From Candidatus Anderseniibacteriota bacterium (GTDB taxonomy: Bacteria > Patescibacteria > Andersenbacteria > UBA10190): DNA of 64,000 nt. Shown piece after piece: positions 25,853 through 35,425 of the stretch; positions within the stretch are counted from its first letter, which is position 1, and each line of letters begins with the position of its first letter. Position numbers and translations under genes: made by a program. The stretch lies in the NCBI GenBank assembly GCA_021414205.1, contig JAIOOW010000002.1, positions 1-64,000 of the forward strand. Direction: 5' to 3'. The notes below the pieces were generated by a model, which did not search any database, was not told the DNA's origin, and saw only the letters and a list, made by a program, of their open reading frames with translations.

Positions 25853-27071
25853 TAGACATTTCTTTATAAAATTCTTCATGGTGTTTGGCAATTTTTTCTT
25901 GTGTAAAGTTCTCTGCTACAGCATGTCGCGCATCTTTGCCCATTTGAACTGCTGTAAGCTGGCCCATCGTAAGTGCTTGAACAAGCGCGTCTTCTAGTTC
26001 GCGCACATTTCCTCGTTCAAATAATATCCCCGTTTTCTGATTATCAATCATTTCAACTGCTCCACCGACATTGCTTGCTATAACAATCTTTCCTCGTGCC
26101 ATACCCTCTAGCACTGTTCTGCCAAATGGTTCTACCCACAGGTGCGGAGCAACAAGTATGCTAGCTTTATCTATAAGCGATCGAAGTCGATGATACGGTA
26201 CATGCGGCAAAAATGTCGTCCTATATCCAATCCCCCATAATGATGCCAGGTGCTCATATTCTTTTTGCTGCGCGCCATTTCCTGCGATAGTCAGATGAGC
26301 TTTCGGGTATTCTTTTGCAACACGCTTCCACGCTTCAAGAAGTAGTCGAACGCCTTTATACATCTCTACTCGGCCGATATATAAGATATTTCCAGCTACG
26401 CCAGCTTCTGTTGGGGTAGCAAGATATTCCTGCCCGATTGGATTATAGATAACGCTCGTGTGTTGCTTTGAAATATCCTGGTGTTGCGCAATAACGGCCT
26501 GCTCTTCATGTGAAATAAATATTTGATGCTTAAAACTGGCAAAGGCATTTTTCCGATAGCCGCGATTATACATGTATTGCCAAATCCTAAAAGGTTTACG
26601 GATAAATGATGCTTCGTGTACTCGATGGCATTGCCATAACTCGTGCAATCCCTGGCAGCCTTGTTCAATATTGCCATTGTATTGAATATTATTTGTACAG
26701 CCGGATATCTGCGCATAATCACGAGCCGTAACCACCGACTTTGGAGACTCGAGATGTGAGAGCATGAGCGCGCTCCTGAAATCATGGGCATGAATAACAT
26801 CATATGTTCGCCAATCTTTTATTGCTCGCTTAAACATCCTATACGATGCCGTGCTTTGTGCGCGTTCAAACAATGGTTTTTGCCGCAAGAACAGCGGAAC
26901 TACTTGCACGGGTACAGAATCAACGATTTTACGTTCTTTATGCTCCCCGTCTGTGACAACGAGCACGTCGTGTCCGAGAGAAATTAACCCTTGAGCAATG
27001 ATGTGTGTTGAAATTTCCCCACCGCCCTTTGACTCGGGGGGGTATTGAGCTGAAATAAAAAGGATTTTCAT
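25845..27071 (-). CDS. GT4 family glycosyltransferase
   Basis: 408 residues. ISAQYPPESKGGGEIST at the N-terminus, ILYIGRVEMYKGV and an intact E-x7-E (WVEPFGRTVLEGM). GT-B, cytoplasmic. Last gene of the minus-strand operon 32451-25845; its ATG overlaps the upstream GT4 stop. Confidence 0.92.
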   Translation of the reverse strand: MKILFISAQYPPESKGGGEISTHIIAQGLISLGHDVLVVTDGEHKERKIVDSVPVQVVPLFLRQKPLFERAQSTASYRMFKRAIKDWRTYDVIHAHDFRSALMLSHLESPKSVVTARDYAQISGCTNNIQYNGNIEQGCQGLHELWQCHRVHEASFIRKPFRIWQYMYNRGYRKNAFASFKHQIFISHEEQAVIAQHQDISKQHTSVIYNPIGQEYLATPTEAGVAGNILYIGRVEMYKGVRLLLEAWKRVAKEYPKAHLTIAGNGAQQKEYEHLASLWGIGYRTTFLPHVPYHRLRSLIDKASILVAPHLWVEPFGRTVLEGMARGKIVIASNVGGAVEMIDNQKTGILFERGNVRELEDALVQALTMGQLTAVQMGKDARHAVAENFTQEKIAKHHEEFYKEMSIK

Positions 27072-28189
27072 AAATATTTTTTATAGAGCTCAAGTGTTTG
27101 TAAAGCCGCCTTATCCCAAGAAAACATCTTACTTCGCTGAAGCCCTTTTGCTATAAACGATTCTTTGATTCCGCCGCTTTCAAATAATTCCGAAATACTC
27201 TTTGCATACCCTTCGACATCATCGGGGCTATGCATAATCCCGGCATCCCCAACTACTTCCGGTAATGAGGTTGCGTTTGAACATACTACAGGGCAACCTG
27301 AAGCCATTGCTTCGAGTACAGGCATCCCAAATCCTTCTTGATAGGATGGCAGGAGAAGCGCATCTGCTACATGATATGCGTCTAGTAACATTTCCTGAGA
27401 AATTTTTCCGAGTATGCGAATATTGTCTTTTAATGCCAACTCATCAACTATATGCAAAAATTCTTTCCTGGCATCAAGGAAGCCTGGTTCCCCAATTTTT
27501 AATAGCAATATGTTCGGATATTGCTCTTTAAGTTTTGCGATAACGTGCAGAGTTGTTGCAAGATTTTTTCGAGGGTGGTCGGATCCTACAGAAAGAATGA
27601 TCGGGCTATCTTTGGGCAGCTGAAGACTTTTTACCAATTCATGATAGCTAATTGTCTTCTTAAAATCTTGTATAGGCTTAAAATCTTCATTCACCCCATT
27701 GTATATAACCGATATTCGTTTTTCTGAAATTCTAAAATATCGAACTATTTCCTTTTTCACATATTCTGAAACAGCGATAATATGATTCGCTTTTGTAATC
27801 CCGCCAAGTAAGCGCTTGTTTAAGAGCCTTGCAAGGGGGTGTTGGGGGTTTGTGAGTTCGATAATGTCATGCACCGTAACAACGGACGGTGTTCTGGTGT
27901 TTGCTATAAAAGACAGCGTTTGATTGGACAAGTCGTACCCCTCAAATGCTGGAATATTCTTTGCGAGACGCATCCAGGAAATACTTTTTGTTCCCAGAAT
28001 GCTCGGCCATGGCGCTATTGATCCCGTAGCTGACCCGTCTACGGATAAGGTATTGCGCCCGCCATCTAGGACGATTGTATGGATCGCGAAATCATCATCT
28101 TTTGGCATATGTAATGCAATCTGATGAGCGCGTGACCCAACTCCGGAATCCTCTTTAGCGTTTGTAATAATGGCAATATTTTTCTTCAT
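27068..28189 (-). CDS. GT4 family glycosyltransferase
   Basis: 373 residues. ILSVGSDHPRKNLATT, ILGKISQEMLLDAY and E-x7-E in YQEGFGMPVLEAM, followed by [10 protein letters not shown], match the mannosyl/rhamnosyl GT4 group. The start is placed at the ATG at 28189, which makes an ATGA overlap with the gene before it; the 17 codons upstream in the frame would run far into that gene. Confidence 0.92.
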   Translation of the reverse strand: MKKNIAIITNAKEDSGVGSRAHQIALHMPKDDDFAIHTIVLDGGRNTLSVDGSATGSIAPWPSILGTKSISWMRLAKNIPAFEGYDLSNQTLSFIANTRTPSVVTVHDIIELTNPQHPLARLLNKRLLGGITKANHIIAVSEYVKKEIVRYFRISEKRISVIYNGVNEDFKPIQDFKKTISYHELVKSLQLPKDSPIILSVGSDHPRKNLATTLHVIAKLKEQYPNILLLKIGEPGFLDARKEFLHIVDELALKDNIRILGKISQEMLLDAYHVADALLLPSYQEGFGMPVLEAMASGCPVVCSNATSLPEVVGDAGIMHSPDDVEGYAKSISELFESGGIKESFIAKGLQRSKMFSWDKAALQTLELYKKYL

Positions 28190-29271
28190 ACCGTAAGAGA
28201 CGTATATACTGCGACAGTTTTTTCTGCTACATCTTTCCAAGTTGTCTTGGTAGCTTGCGCAAGGCCTTTTTGAGTAAGCATGTTTTTCTTATCTTCATCG
28301 TTTAGTAATTCAGCCATTTGTTTTGCAAGATTTTCTGTAAAATTCTGATCATGCAACCTGCTCTGTAATATGTCTCTAGAAAATGGCACGACAATCCCTG
28401 CATCTCCAACTACTTCCGGCAACGATCCGCCATTGCTTACTATAACCGGCGTTCCGCATGCCATCGCTTCTTGTGGCGGGAATCCCCACCCTTCATATGT
28501 TGAAGGCCATACAAAAATATCAGCATTGCTATATAAGGCAGGCAAGTCGTTATACGGGACATTCTCACGGAACTTGATTCTATCCGCATATGCAGATGCC
28601 TGGGCATACGCTTGAGATGTATCTTGTTTATTGGCTGGCTTCCCCGCAATTATAAGCATATGCGGAATTTTGTCCGCAATTAATTCAAATGCCTGTATGA
28701 GTGTCGTTATATTCTTGCGCTCATCCCATGTGCCGACAAATAGAATATATGGTGTACTTGGAGCTAGTTGGGTTGTGCTTGGCTTAAAATGTTCTGTATC
28801 AACAGCAAGTGTCGTAACGGTTATCTTGGATTCCGAAACATGTAATAATCTGCTGATATCTTGCTTGCTTTGCTGCGAAATCGTAATGATACTATCTGCA
28901 TGCGTTGCTGCGTATTGCAGTGTTTTGGGCCAATATTTTTTCCGTAAAAACGACTGCGTTTCAGGCAAGAGAAGAGGAATGACATCGTATATAGTTACCA
29001 CCGTAGGGGCGTATTTCTTGCGAGGAATTGCAGCCTTGGTAAAATGCACAATATCGGGATTGGTTGCCCGAATATGTTTTGCCACCGGCCCGCTAAGCCA
29101 ATACGGCACGAGGAGCTCGGAACGCAACGGAGTCGCAGAATCTCTAGCCCCCGTTATGATATCGAGAGTAAGCTCATGATTTTTTTGTAGCTCAGCAATA
29201 ATATTCTGAGCATACGATTTAATTCCGCCACTGGTAGCGGTAATAGCTCGCGCTTCAATTGCTATGTTCAT
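28186..29271 (-). CDS. GT4 family glycosyltransferase
   Basis: 361 residues. The N-terminal [17 protein letters not shown] is typical of WbpY/MtfB-like mannosyltransferases, with [11 protein letters not shown] and E-x7-E in [12 protein letters not shown], then [10 protein letters not shown] as in its neighbour, so the pair may be paralogues adding the same sugar type. The start at 29271 is chosen over 29289 because it begins at the conserved MNIAIEA; it overlaps the upstream gene by 17 bp. Confidence 0.92.
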   Translation of the reverse strand: MNIAIEARAITATSGGIKSYAQNIIAELQKNHELTLDIITGARDSATPLRSELLVPYWLSGPVAKHIRATNPDIVHFTKAAIPRKKYAPTVVTIYDVIPLLLPETQSFLRKKYWPKTLQYAATHADSIITISQQSKQDISRLLHVSESKITVTTLAVDTEHFKPSTTQLAPSTPYILFVGTWDERKNITTLIQAFELIADKIPHMLIIAGKPANKQDTSQAYAQASAYADRIKFRENVPYNDLPALYSNADIFVWPSTYEGWGFPPQEAMACGTPVIVSNGGSLPEVVGDAGIVVPFSRDILQSRLHDQNFTENLAKQMAELLNDEDKKNMLTQKGLAQATKTTWKDVAEKTVAVYTSLTV

Positions 29272-30412
29272 AGGTAGTAATGGTATCAAGTAATTTTTTC
29301 TCTAATGCTCCCGCAGTCGTATGAATGGTGTAATTCTGCACATCCTCAAGGTTTCGGCGAGACATTTCCTTTCTCAATGGTTCGTCCGTATACAATTCAT
29401 CAATTGCACGAATAACCGCTTTGCAGTCATGAGGCGGAATTAAGATAGCATGCTTGCCATGTTCAAGAAAATCTTTCTGGCCGCCATCGTTTGCGGCAAT
29501 AATGGGAAGTCCAGCGGACATTGCTTCGAGAAAAACAATTCCGAATCCTTCATGCTGGGCAGTGGATACATATAAATCAGAAGCTCGCAATATGCCATAT
29601 TTTTCTTGTTCTGAAACAGAGCCGACAAGCCGAACTCTATCAGATAGTTCGTATCGACGGATGAGCTCCTCTAAATCGTGCTTCATGGGCCCATCTCCAA
29701 TAATGATCAGCTTTGCGTTTGTAATATCCTTCCAGGCGGTGAGTAATGTCTCATATCCTTTTCTCGGTACCAGGCGACCGATAGAAACGCACACAAAATC
29801 TTGCGCGGTAAACCCGAGGGATTCTCGAGGCAGGGCGGGTGTTTCATTCAGTATTAATCCGATAGGAATGACATCGATACGCTTCTTTACACCATGAAGT
29901 TCTATCGCCCGCTGTTTCGTATCTTGAGAAATCGCAGTAACGGCATCTGCCTTACTGACGATGTACCTGATCGTAGCGCGCAATAAAGCGTGTTTATGAG
30001 GAGAAATTCCTTTTGATGGATCGTAGATATCTCCTCCTACAAGAGTTACGACAAAAGGGATTTTGCGTATACTTGCTAGTAAGAATGCTGGTAGGCCGGA
30101 AGGAATAACGAAATGAGCATTTATTACATCGAATGCATGCTTTCTTGTAATCTGTAGTCCTCGCAAAAATGCTGAGGGTGCAAACGTAAGAAGAGAAATG
30201 AGTGTAGCAGTCGGCATTGCGGTTCTGCCGATAACGGCAACGCGATGCACGTGCACGCCATGTAAAAATTCATATTTTTTCGTATCTCGAAATGCAGTAG
30301 TAATCACATGAACCGTATTGTGCTTTGCAAGCTCTTCGGCGATTTGGGCAGTCATTACTCCGCCTCCGCCGCCTAGGGGCGGATATTCAAAATTAATAAA
30401 GAGAATATTCAT
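29255..30412 (-). CDS. GT4 family glycosyltransferase
   Basis: 385 residues. FINFEYPPLGGGGGVMT at the N-terminus (a run of five glycines), SIGRLVPRKGYETL, IIIGDGPMKHDLE and E-x7-E (HEGFGIVFLEAM). GT-B, cytoplasmic. ATGA overlap with the membrane-protein gene upstream. Confidence 0.93.
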   Translation of the reverse strand: MNILFINFEYPPLGGGGGVMTAQIAEELAKHNTVHVITTAFRDTKKYEFLHGVHVHRVAVIGRTAMPTATLISLLTFAPSAFLRGLQITRKHAFDVINAHFVIPSGLPAFLLASIRKIPFVVTLVGGDIYDPSKGISPHKHALLRATIRYIVSKADAVTAISQDTKQRAIELHGVKKRIDVIPIGLILNETPALPRESLGFTAQDFVCVSIGRLVPRKGYETLLTAWKDITNAKLIIIGDGPMKHDLEELIRRYELSDRVRLVGSVSEQEKYGILRASDLYVSTAQHEGFGIVFLEAMSAGLPIIAANDGGQKDFLEHGKHAILIPPHDCKAVIRAIDELYTDEPLRKEMSRRNLEDVQNYTIHTTAGALEKKLLDTITTYEHSN

Positions 30413-32451
30413 AGAGCCGTAACAGTCATCACCGGGTTAGCTATGATAGCCTTTGTATTTCCAGTATTTTTAAATACCACGCTCAATTGCCCAGGCTGAA
30501 CGATAATATTCTTTTTATCAAGCATATTTCCATGCTCGTCCTGCAGGATAAGCGAATCCTGCGACTCATCTGGAACTGTATACGACAACTCGACATGTAC
30601 AGGTTTTTTTGAAACGTTTACCAAGATAGCAGTTGCAGCATTTGGAATTTCCGCGAATGTAGCAAGACGCTTTGGGTCATAGCCGACATTTTCAAACCCA
30701 TCGCCTCGTATTAAAAACACTCCATCTGCTTTTGTTTGCATATTCGTATTTCGAATATATACATCAGCATCTCCGAATGATGTTTTTGAAAATATGTTTT
30801 GATCATCTAAGAACTTTTCTACGGCATTTTTTTGAGTCGAAGAAATGGAATCCGTGTGCAGTAAAATCGCGGAAGTATCAAGCCATGTCATGGCATCCGG
30901 GAGCGTTTCTCGTAAGTCTTGCGTGAAGAGCTCTGGTCTGTCTTGTTCGAGTTCCGTTGTTCGTAGGTATAGTAACTGCCGAATAGCGGGGACTGATTTT
31001 GCAAGATTAAATGTATCTTGGCTTTGTCCGCGTTCAAGGGCGATATTTCCAATCGCCTGCTTATGATCGATTGTCTCGCCATACAGCGATCGCGACGCTG
31101 CTACATAGTTAGTTGCGGCGGGAATTTCAATAATGCTGCTGCCCGGAACAGATGCAAGCATGCTATACGCCGGAGATAGTACAGCAGATTGCATCGGGAA
31201 CGGTATAAACAAGAAGTCTAGCAATAAAAATCCGGCAATAATATACGTTGTTCGTAGTCTATGATAATTAGTGGCAACCACCCACCCAAACAATACGCAG
31301 CTTGCGATAGTGACGAAGACTCCGGCACGCGAAATTGTTCGAATTGCAGAAAATACGGGTAATTTTGCGAGCAACGCGTACGGCAAAGGAATCGATGTTA
31401 CATGCCCGAATATATGAAGTACCGGCCCAAGCGATATGATTCCAAACACAATCAATGCGCCGAACCATAATCTTTTCTGAAGTACTGGAATATGTTTCTT
31501 AAAGAAAAGAATAGCGATTAATATGCCAACGCCAATATATTGTACCGATTCCGCAGTATTCCCCGTAAAGTATTGGCCAAATAGGTTATCAAATACGCTA
31601 CCCCAAACTGGCTGAAATGGCGCCGGAGTAATAAAAGCAAATAAATCTGCGGAAAATCTTGTCGTTTGGTCAATGCCCAGCGTGAGTGCAGATGAATCCG
31701 TGTTTGCAAGCTTTACCGTTGGAATATTAGGAACAATAACTCCAAGAACCATGATTGCTATAAATACGATGCTGCTGAGTAGGAATTTTATCCGTGCTTG
31801 GCCGCCAAATAACTGTCGAATCGCTGGCCAGTATACAACTCCGGTAATCAACGCAAATACTGCAAGCCAAAGGGCATAGTGATGCTCTTCCCACGCTTGG
31901 ATGACTACTAATACGCTCAATAATATAACTTTCCATATGTTCTGCTTTCTTATATAAGAAAGCGTTGTGGCAAGAATAAAAGGAATCCATTCTAGCTGCA
32001 TAGCCCCAAAGTGTCCGAGACTGTGAGCTATGTGGTAGGGCGCAAACATGTACGCAATCCCAGCCATAACAGGCGCAGGAGAAAAAATAGGCTTTTTTAC
32101 AAGCATACTTACCAGAAGCGCCATAGCATATCCGGAAAGCAAAAAATTCAACAAAAATATCGTATTATATCCGGCAGGCTCTCCGAGTACTGCATGGATC
32201 GGCATCCACGGCCAAATGGATAAATTAACCAGTTGCGGATCCCCTTTGCCAAGTACGTCAGCAAGGAATCCTCTAAATCCCTGTTGCTCCTTTACGGTAA
32301 ATCGCCACATGGTCTGCCATGGGTCCCCCCCAATCCCGGCCACGCGGGACTGCATATGAAGAATGACCGGCATAGTCATAAGACCCAAAAGGACAATATA
32401 TAATCCAAGCACCTTTATATGGTCAAAAAAGCCAGTTTTTCGGAACTGCAT
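30409..32451 (-). CDS. YfhO-like/GT-C membrane protein with extracellular beta domain
   Basis: 680 residues. About 11-12 TM helices; the first outer loop reads GGDPWQTMWRF and continues to WPWMPIH. A GHFGAMQLEWIPF motif is placed like the GHLNH-type motif in the YfhO genes of this window. The C-terminal 250 residues are extracellular and end in an all-beta part (HVELSYTVPDE, LSVVFKNTG). Head of a five-gene minus operon with four GT4s. The start at 32451 is supported by TATATA 6 nt upstream, although no clear -35 is seen. Confidence 0.65.
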   Translation of the reverse strand: MQFRKTGFFDHIKVLGLYIVLLGLMTMPVILHMQSRVAGIGGDPWQTMWRFTVKEQQGFRGFLADVLGKGDPQLVNLSIWPWMPIHAVLGEPAGYNTIFLLNFLLSGYAMALLVSMLVKKPIFSPAPVMAGIAYMFAPYHIAHSLGHFGAMQLEWIPFILATTLSYIRKQNIWKVILLSVLVVIQAWEEHHYALWLAVFALITGVVYWPAIRQLFGGQARIKFLLSSIVFIAIMVLGVIVPNIPTVKLANTDSSALTLGIDQTTRFSADLFAFITPAPFQPVWGSVFDNLFGQYFTGNTAESVQYIGVGILIAILFFKKHIPVLQKRLWFGALIVFGIISLGPVLHIFGHVTSIPLPYALLAKLPVFSAIRTISRAGVFVTIASCVLFGWVVATNYHRLRTTYIIAGFLLLDFLFIPFPMQSAVLSPAYSMLASVPGSSIIEIPAATNYVAASRSLYGETIDHKQAIGNIALERGQSQDTFNLAKSVPAIRQLLYLRTTELEQDRPELFTQDLRETLPDAMTWLDTSAILLHTDSISSTQKNAVEKFLDDQNIFSKTSFGDADVYIRNTNMQTKADGVFLIRGDGFENVGYDPKRLATFAEIPNAATAILVNVSKKPVHVELSYTVPDESQDSLILQDEHGNMLDKKNIIVQPGQLSVVFKNTGNTKAIIANPVMTVTAL

Positions 32452-32459
32452 ATGTCATA

Positions 32460-32465
32460 TATAGT
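32460..32465 (+). promoter_or_regulatory. Possible -10 element of the 32476 operon
   Basis: TATAGT ends 10 nt before the ATG at 32476; no convincing -35 was found. It lies in the 24-nt gap between divergent starts at 32451 and 32476. Confidence 0.35.
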
Positions 32466-32475
32466 ACAAGACAAT

Positions 32476-33162
32476 ATGCATATTCGTCCAAAAATAGTAA
32501 TCATTATACCGATATATAATGAGAGCAAGGTTATTGGGGAGGTTGTTGCCAATGTTCGCAAGTCGGGTTTTGATAATATAATAATTATAGATGATGGATC
32601 TACAGACAATTCGTTTGAAATCATCAAGCATCTTCCCGTAATTGCACTTCAACACAAAATAAATAGAGGAAAAGGAGCAACAATACGAACAGGGACGGAA
32701 GCGGCGATGTTTATAGGCGCGGATATTGTAGTAACGATGGATGGAGATGGTCAGCATGATGCGCTAGATATTGACAGATTCGTGAAAGCATTCCAAGAAA
32801 AAGACGTGGATGTAGTGCTAGGTGTACGTCAGCTGGAAAAGGAAAATATGCCTATCAGTCGAAAGCTTGCTAACTGGATCGCCGACAAGGTTACGTTTTT
32901 ACTGTACGGAGTGAATCTCCAAGATAGTCAATCAGGATTTCGAGCATTTTCAGCGCACGCAATAAAGCTTATTAAGACAAAATCCAACGCATACTCCTAT
33001 GAAAGCGAAGTATTGCGAGAAATAAAGACGCACCAGCTTTCCTATACAGAGGTGCCTATTCATGTCCGCTATACGGCATATTCGACATCAAAAAAACATA
33101 AACAGAACATAGTAAATGGCATAAAAACAATCTATACTATGATTTGGAACATACTATCCTAA
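32476..33162 (+). CDS. GT2 glycosyltransferase (polyprenyl-phosphate type)
   Basis: 228 residues. VIIIPIYNESKV at 8-19, IDDGSTDN at 37-44, MDGDGQHD at 87-94 (Asp88, Asp90) and SQSGFRAF are typical of DPM1-like GT2s. No TM helices of its own, but the next gene encodes a DUF2304-like small membrane protein, a partner often found beside such GT2s. The ATG at 32476 is chosen because upstream starts (32419, 32452) would overlap the divergent gene or its promoter. Confidence 0.87.
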   Translation: MHIRPKIVIIIPIYNESKVIGEVVANVRKSGFDNIIIIDDGSTDNSFEIIKHLPVIALQHKINRGKGATIRTGTEAAMFIGADIVVTMDGDGQHDALDIDRFVKAFQEKDVDVVLGVRQLEKENMPISRKLANWIADKVTFLLYGVNLQDSQSGFRAFSAHAIKLIKTKSNAYSYESEVLREIKTHQLSYTEVPIHVRYTAYSTSKKHKQNIVNGIKTIYTMIWNILS

Positions 33163-33164
33163 TT

Positions 33165-33518
33165 ATGATTGCATTTCATTTATATCAACTTATCGTTTCA
33201 GGAATAGCTATTTTAATGATTTTTCAGGGTGCTATAAAATACTTTACCCATGGAGAAAATCAATCGTTTCTCAAGTTTTTCGTTCGACTCATTGTGTGGG
33301 GAGGCATGGCAACGGTATCCCTATTCCCGCAAATTACCAATGCGCTCGCCTCTTTTGTTGGCTTGCAGGGCAATATTAATGCAGTCATCATGACTGGGTT
33401 CCTGCTGGTGTTTCTCATGATTTTTAAAATATTATCCGTGGTAGAGCGCATAGAACACGACATCTCGGTACTTACACGCGAAGATGCGCTCAAAAAATTG
33501 AAAAGCGACGTCAGGTAA
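33165..33518 (+). CDS. DUF2304-like small membrane protein
   Basis: 117 residues: three TM helices (about 5-25, 38-58, 68-88) and a charged cytoplasmic helix (VERIEHDISVLTRED). The TM-Pro/Gly-W pattern and the terminal coiled helix match DUF2304, whose members commonly sit beside GT2 glycosyltransferases, probably as membrane partners. It starts 3 nt after the GT2 stop, in the string TAATTATG, which recurs at the junction to the next gene. The ATG at 33165 is preferred to the TTG at 33144. Confidence 0.7.
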   Translation: MIAFHLYQLIVSGIAILMIFQGAIKYFTHGENQSFLKFFVRLIVWGGMATVSLFPQITNALASFVGLQGNINAVIMTGFLLVFLMIFKILSVVERIEHDISVLTREDALKKLKSDVR

Positions 33519-33520
33519 TT

Positions 33521-35425
33521 ATGAAGCGTATAACCTGGCCCTCCACCCTGCTAGTAGCCTTTACGATAATCGCTTCGTTGCCCATGTCCATTCATGGAGG
33601 TATTCCCGGGATTATGCGTTCTCTTATAGACTTAATCGCTTTCGGGGCTATTCCAAGCCTTGGATTAACAATGCTCTATCAGCAATGGAGGGGAAGGACA
33701 TTTAGTAGTATCGAATTTTTAACGATTTCCTTTGCTAATTTCTTACTTGCGATACCGCTCCTATTGCTCGTATCGATATCTGTTCTGCCATATCAATTTT
33801 TTGCCATACCAATAACTATCCTCTCAATTATTTCCTGTATTCCGCTCGGCTCGCTGAAAAAAGATACTCTACCACTCAGTTCCAAAGATCTTCTTCTCTT
33901 GGGGGTAATTATATTATTTATAGGATTTATTTGGATCCTCACTCACGCATACTATCCGCTACCAGACTTCGATCCGTATTATTGGTTGGGTAAATACCAA
34001 GGATTCATGAATACCTATCGCGCAGGCAATCTTGTTATTGGAAATCGTCCGGGATTTTTTTCGATATATTCTTTTTTTATCCTACTGGCTCATATAGATT
34101 CATACGCATTATTTAAGTATGCGCTTCCCCAGATGTTCGCAATGTCAGTATTTCCTTTATGGATGATTGCAAAAACAGTTTCAGGGAGGCTATACAAAGT
34201 CGCAATAGTATTAAGCCCTCTATGGGCAGCATCTACAATATTGTACGCAACAACATCTATGCCTCAGATGATTTTTATACTCTCATCGATCTTTGCAATA
34301 TCATTCCTCGCATATTCCCGAATAACAAAGGATACATTTTTTCTTTGGGCTGCGCTGTGCATGTTCGGCGGGTCTATTCTTATGTATGAATTATCCATAT
34401 TCCCGCTTATCATTGCCATTGGCTGCCTCCTTTTTTTCAAGCGACACAGCATTGGCTTGTATGCAAAAAAGAATTCTATAATAACAACCCTTCTTGCATT
34501 GCTCATCCTTTCAAACCTTCACTTTGCTCAACATCAAATCACTTTTTTCCTCTATTGGATTTTTCGTATCATAAATCAAATCTTAGCAGCGCAACCAAAT
34601 CTTCGCTTCCCTGCTTATTATATAAATGTTGATAAGAATGCAGTTGGCTGGAGCGGAGCGCTTGGAGTGACTCAGTACTACGCATATTACGTAGGCTCAG
34701 CAGTAATTGTGACGCTAGGTCTCATTGTATATTTTTCTATTAAAAAAAATAGAAGAGACAAATTGATTGCTGAAATAAAAAATCATGTTGAAACGCAAAT
34801 TGCGCTGGGCATCTTCTTGGCATTTTTCTGTATTTCGGAAATTCTTCCTCGGGCAATTGGATTAGCTCTCCTTCCGGAGCGCGCATGGATCTTCGGAGGG
34901 ATAGCGTGCACTTATTTCGCCATACTGGCACTTGCATACAGTAAGCAAAGAATAGCAAATCTGCTGGCAGTAGCTCTTATTGCGTCAGCAGTAGTGAGCG
35001 GCACTGCTGCGTTGTATGTAAACAATCAGAAAAAATATCTGATTCCCAGATACCAGCTAACTTCTGCGTCGTGGGTCCAGACGAATCTGCCCTCAAATCG
35101 CCTCATGATATCCGATGAAAATTCCGATTTGCTGCAATTCTTTTCCAGCTCGAATACTGCGATCATATCCCCTTTATACTGCAATCAAGATTTCCAAGAT
35201 CCACAAGCGCTCCTCAAAGCTATTAAAAAGACAACGCTTCCTTGGTCGCTTAATGATGAAATATACATATTTTTTGCCATTACTGATCCAAGCAACCCAT
35301 ACAAGGCGCGGCCATATATAAAGCCTCGAGAAGTATGCTCTCAATTTGTTTTCGATCAGCACCCGGAAAAGTATGCTCGAGTGTATTCGGATAGTAATAA
35401 GATTATTATATGGAAGGTAAAGTAG
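33521..35425 (+). CDS. GT-C-like membrane protein
   Basis: 634 residues. About 13 TM helices. The loop after the fourth helix reads HAYYPLPDFDPYYW, an Asp-x-Asp placement typical of GT-C transferases. The C-terminal 100 residues are soluble and extracellular (WVQTNLPSNRLMISDENSD), with three cysteines. It follows GT2 and DUF2304-like genes in one operon, so it probably uses the polyprenyl-phosphate sugar they make. Confidence 0.65.
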   Translation: MKRITWPSTLLVAFTIIASLPMSIHGGIPGIMRSLIDLIAFGAIPSLGLTMLYQQWRGRTFSSIEFLTISFANFLLAIPLLLLVSISVLPYQFFAIPITILSIISCIPLGSLKKDTLPLSSKDLLLLGVIILFIGFIWILTHAYYPLPDFDPYYWLGKYQGFMNTYRAGNLVIGNRPGFFSIYSFFILLAHIDSYALFKYALPQMFAMSVFPLWMIAKTVSGRLYKVAIVLSPLWAASTILYATTSMPQMIFILSSIFAISFLAYSRITKDTFFLWAALCMFGGSILMYELSIFPLIIAIGCLLFFKRHSIGLYAKKNSIITTLLALLILSNLHFAQHQITFFLYWIFRIINQILAAQPNLRFPAYYINVDKNAVGWSGALGVTQYYAYYVGSAVIVTLGLIVYFSIKKNRRDKLIAEIKNHVETQIALGIFLAFFCISEILPRAIGLALLPERAWIFGGIACTYFAILALAYSKQRIANLLAVALIASAVVSGTAALYVNNQKKYLIPRYQLTSASWVQTNLPSNRLMISDENSDLLQFFSSSNTAIISPLYCNQDFQDPQALLKAIKKTTLPWSLNDEIYIFFAITDPSNPYKARPYIKPREVCSQFVFDQHPEKYARVYSDSNKIIIWKVK

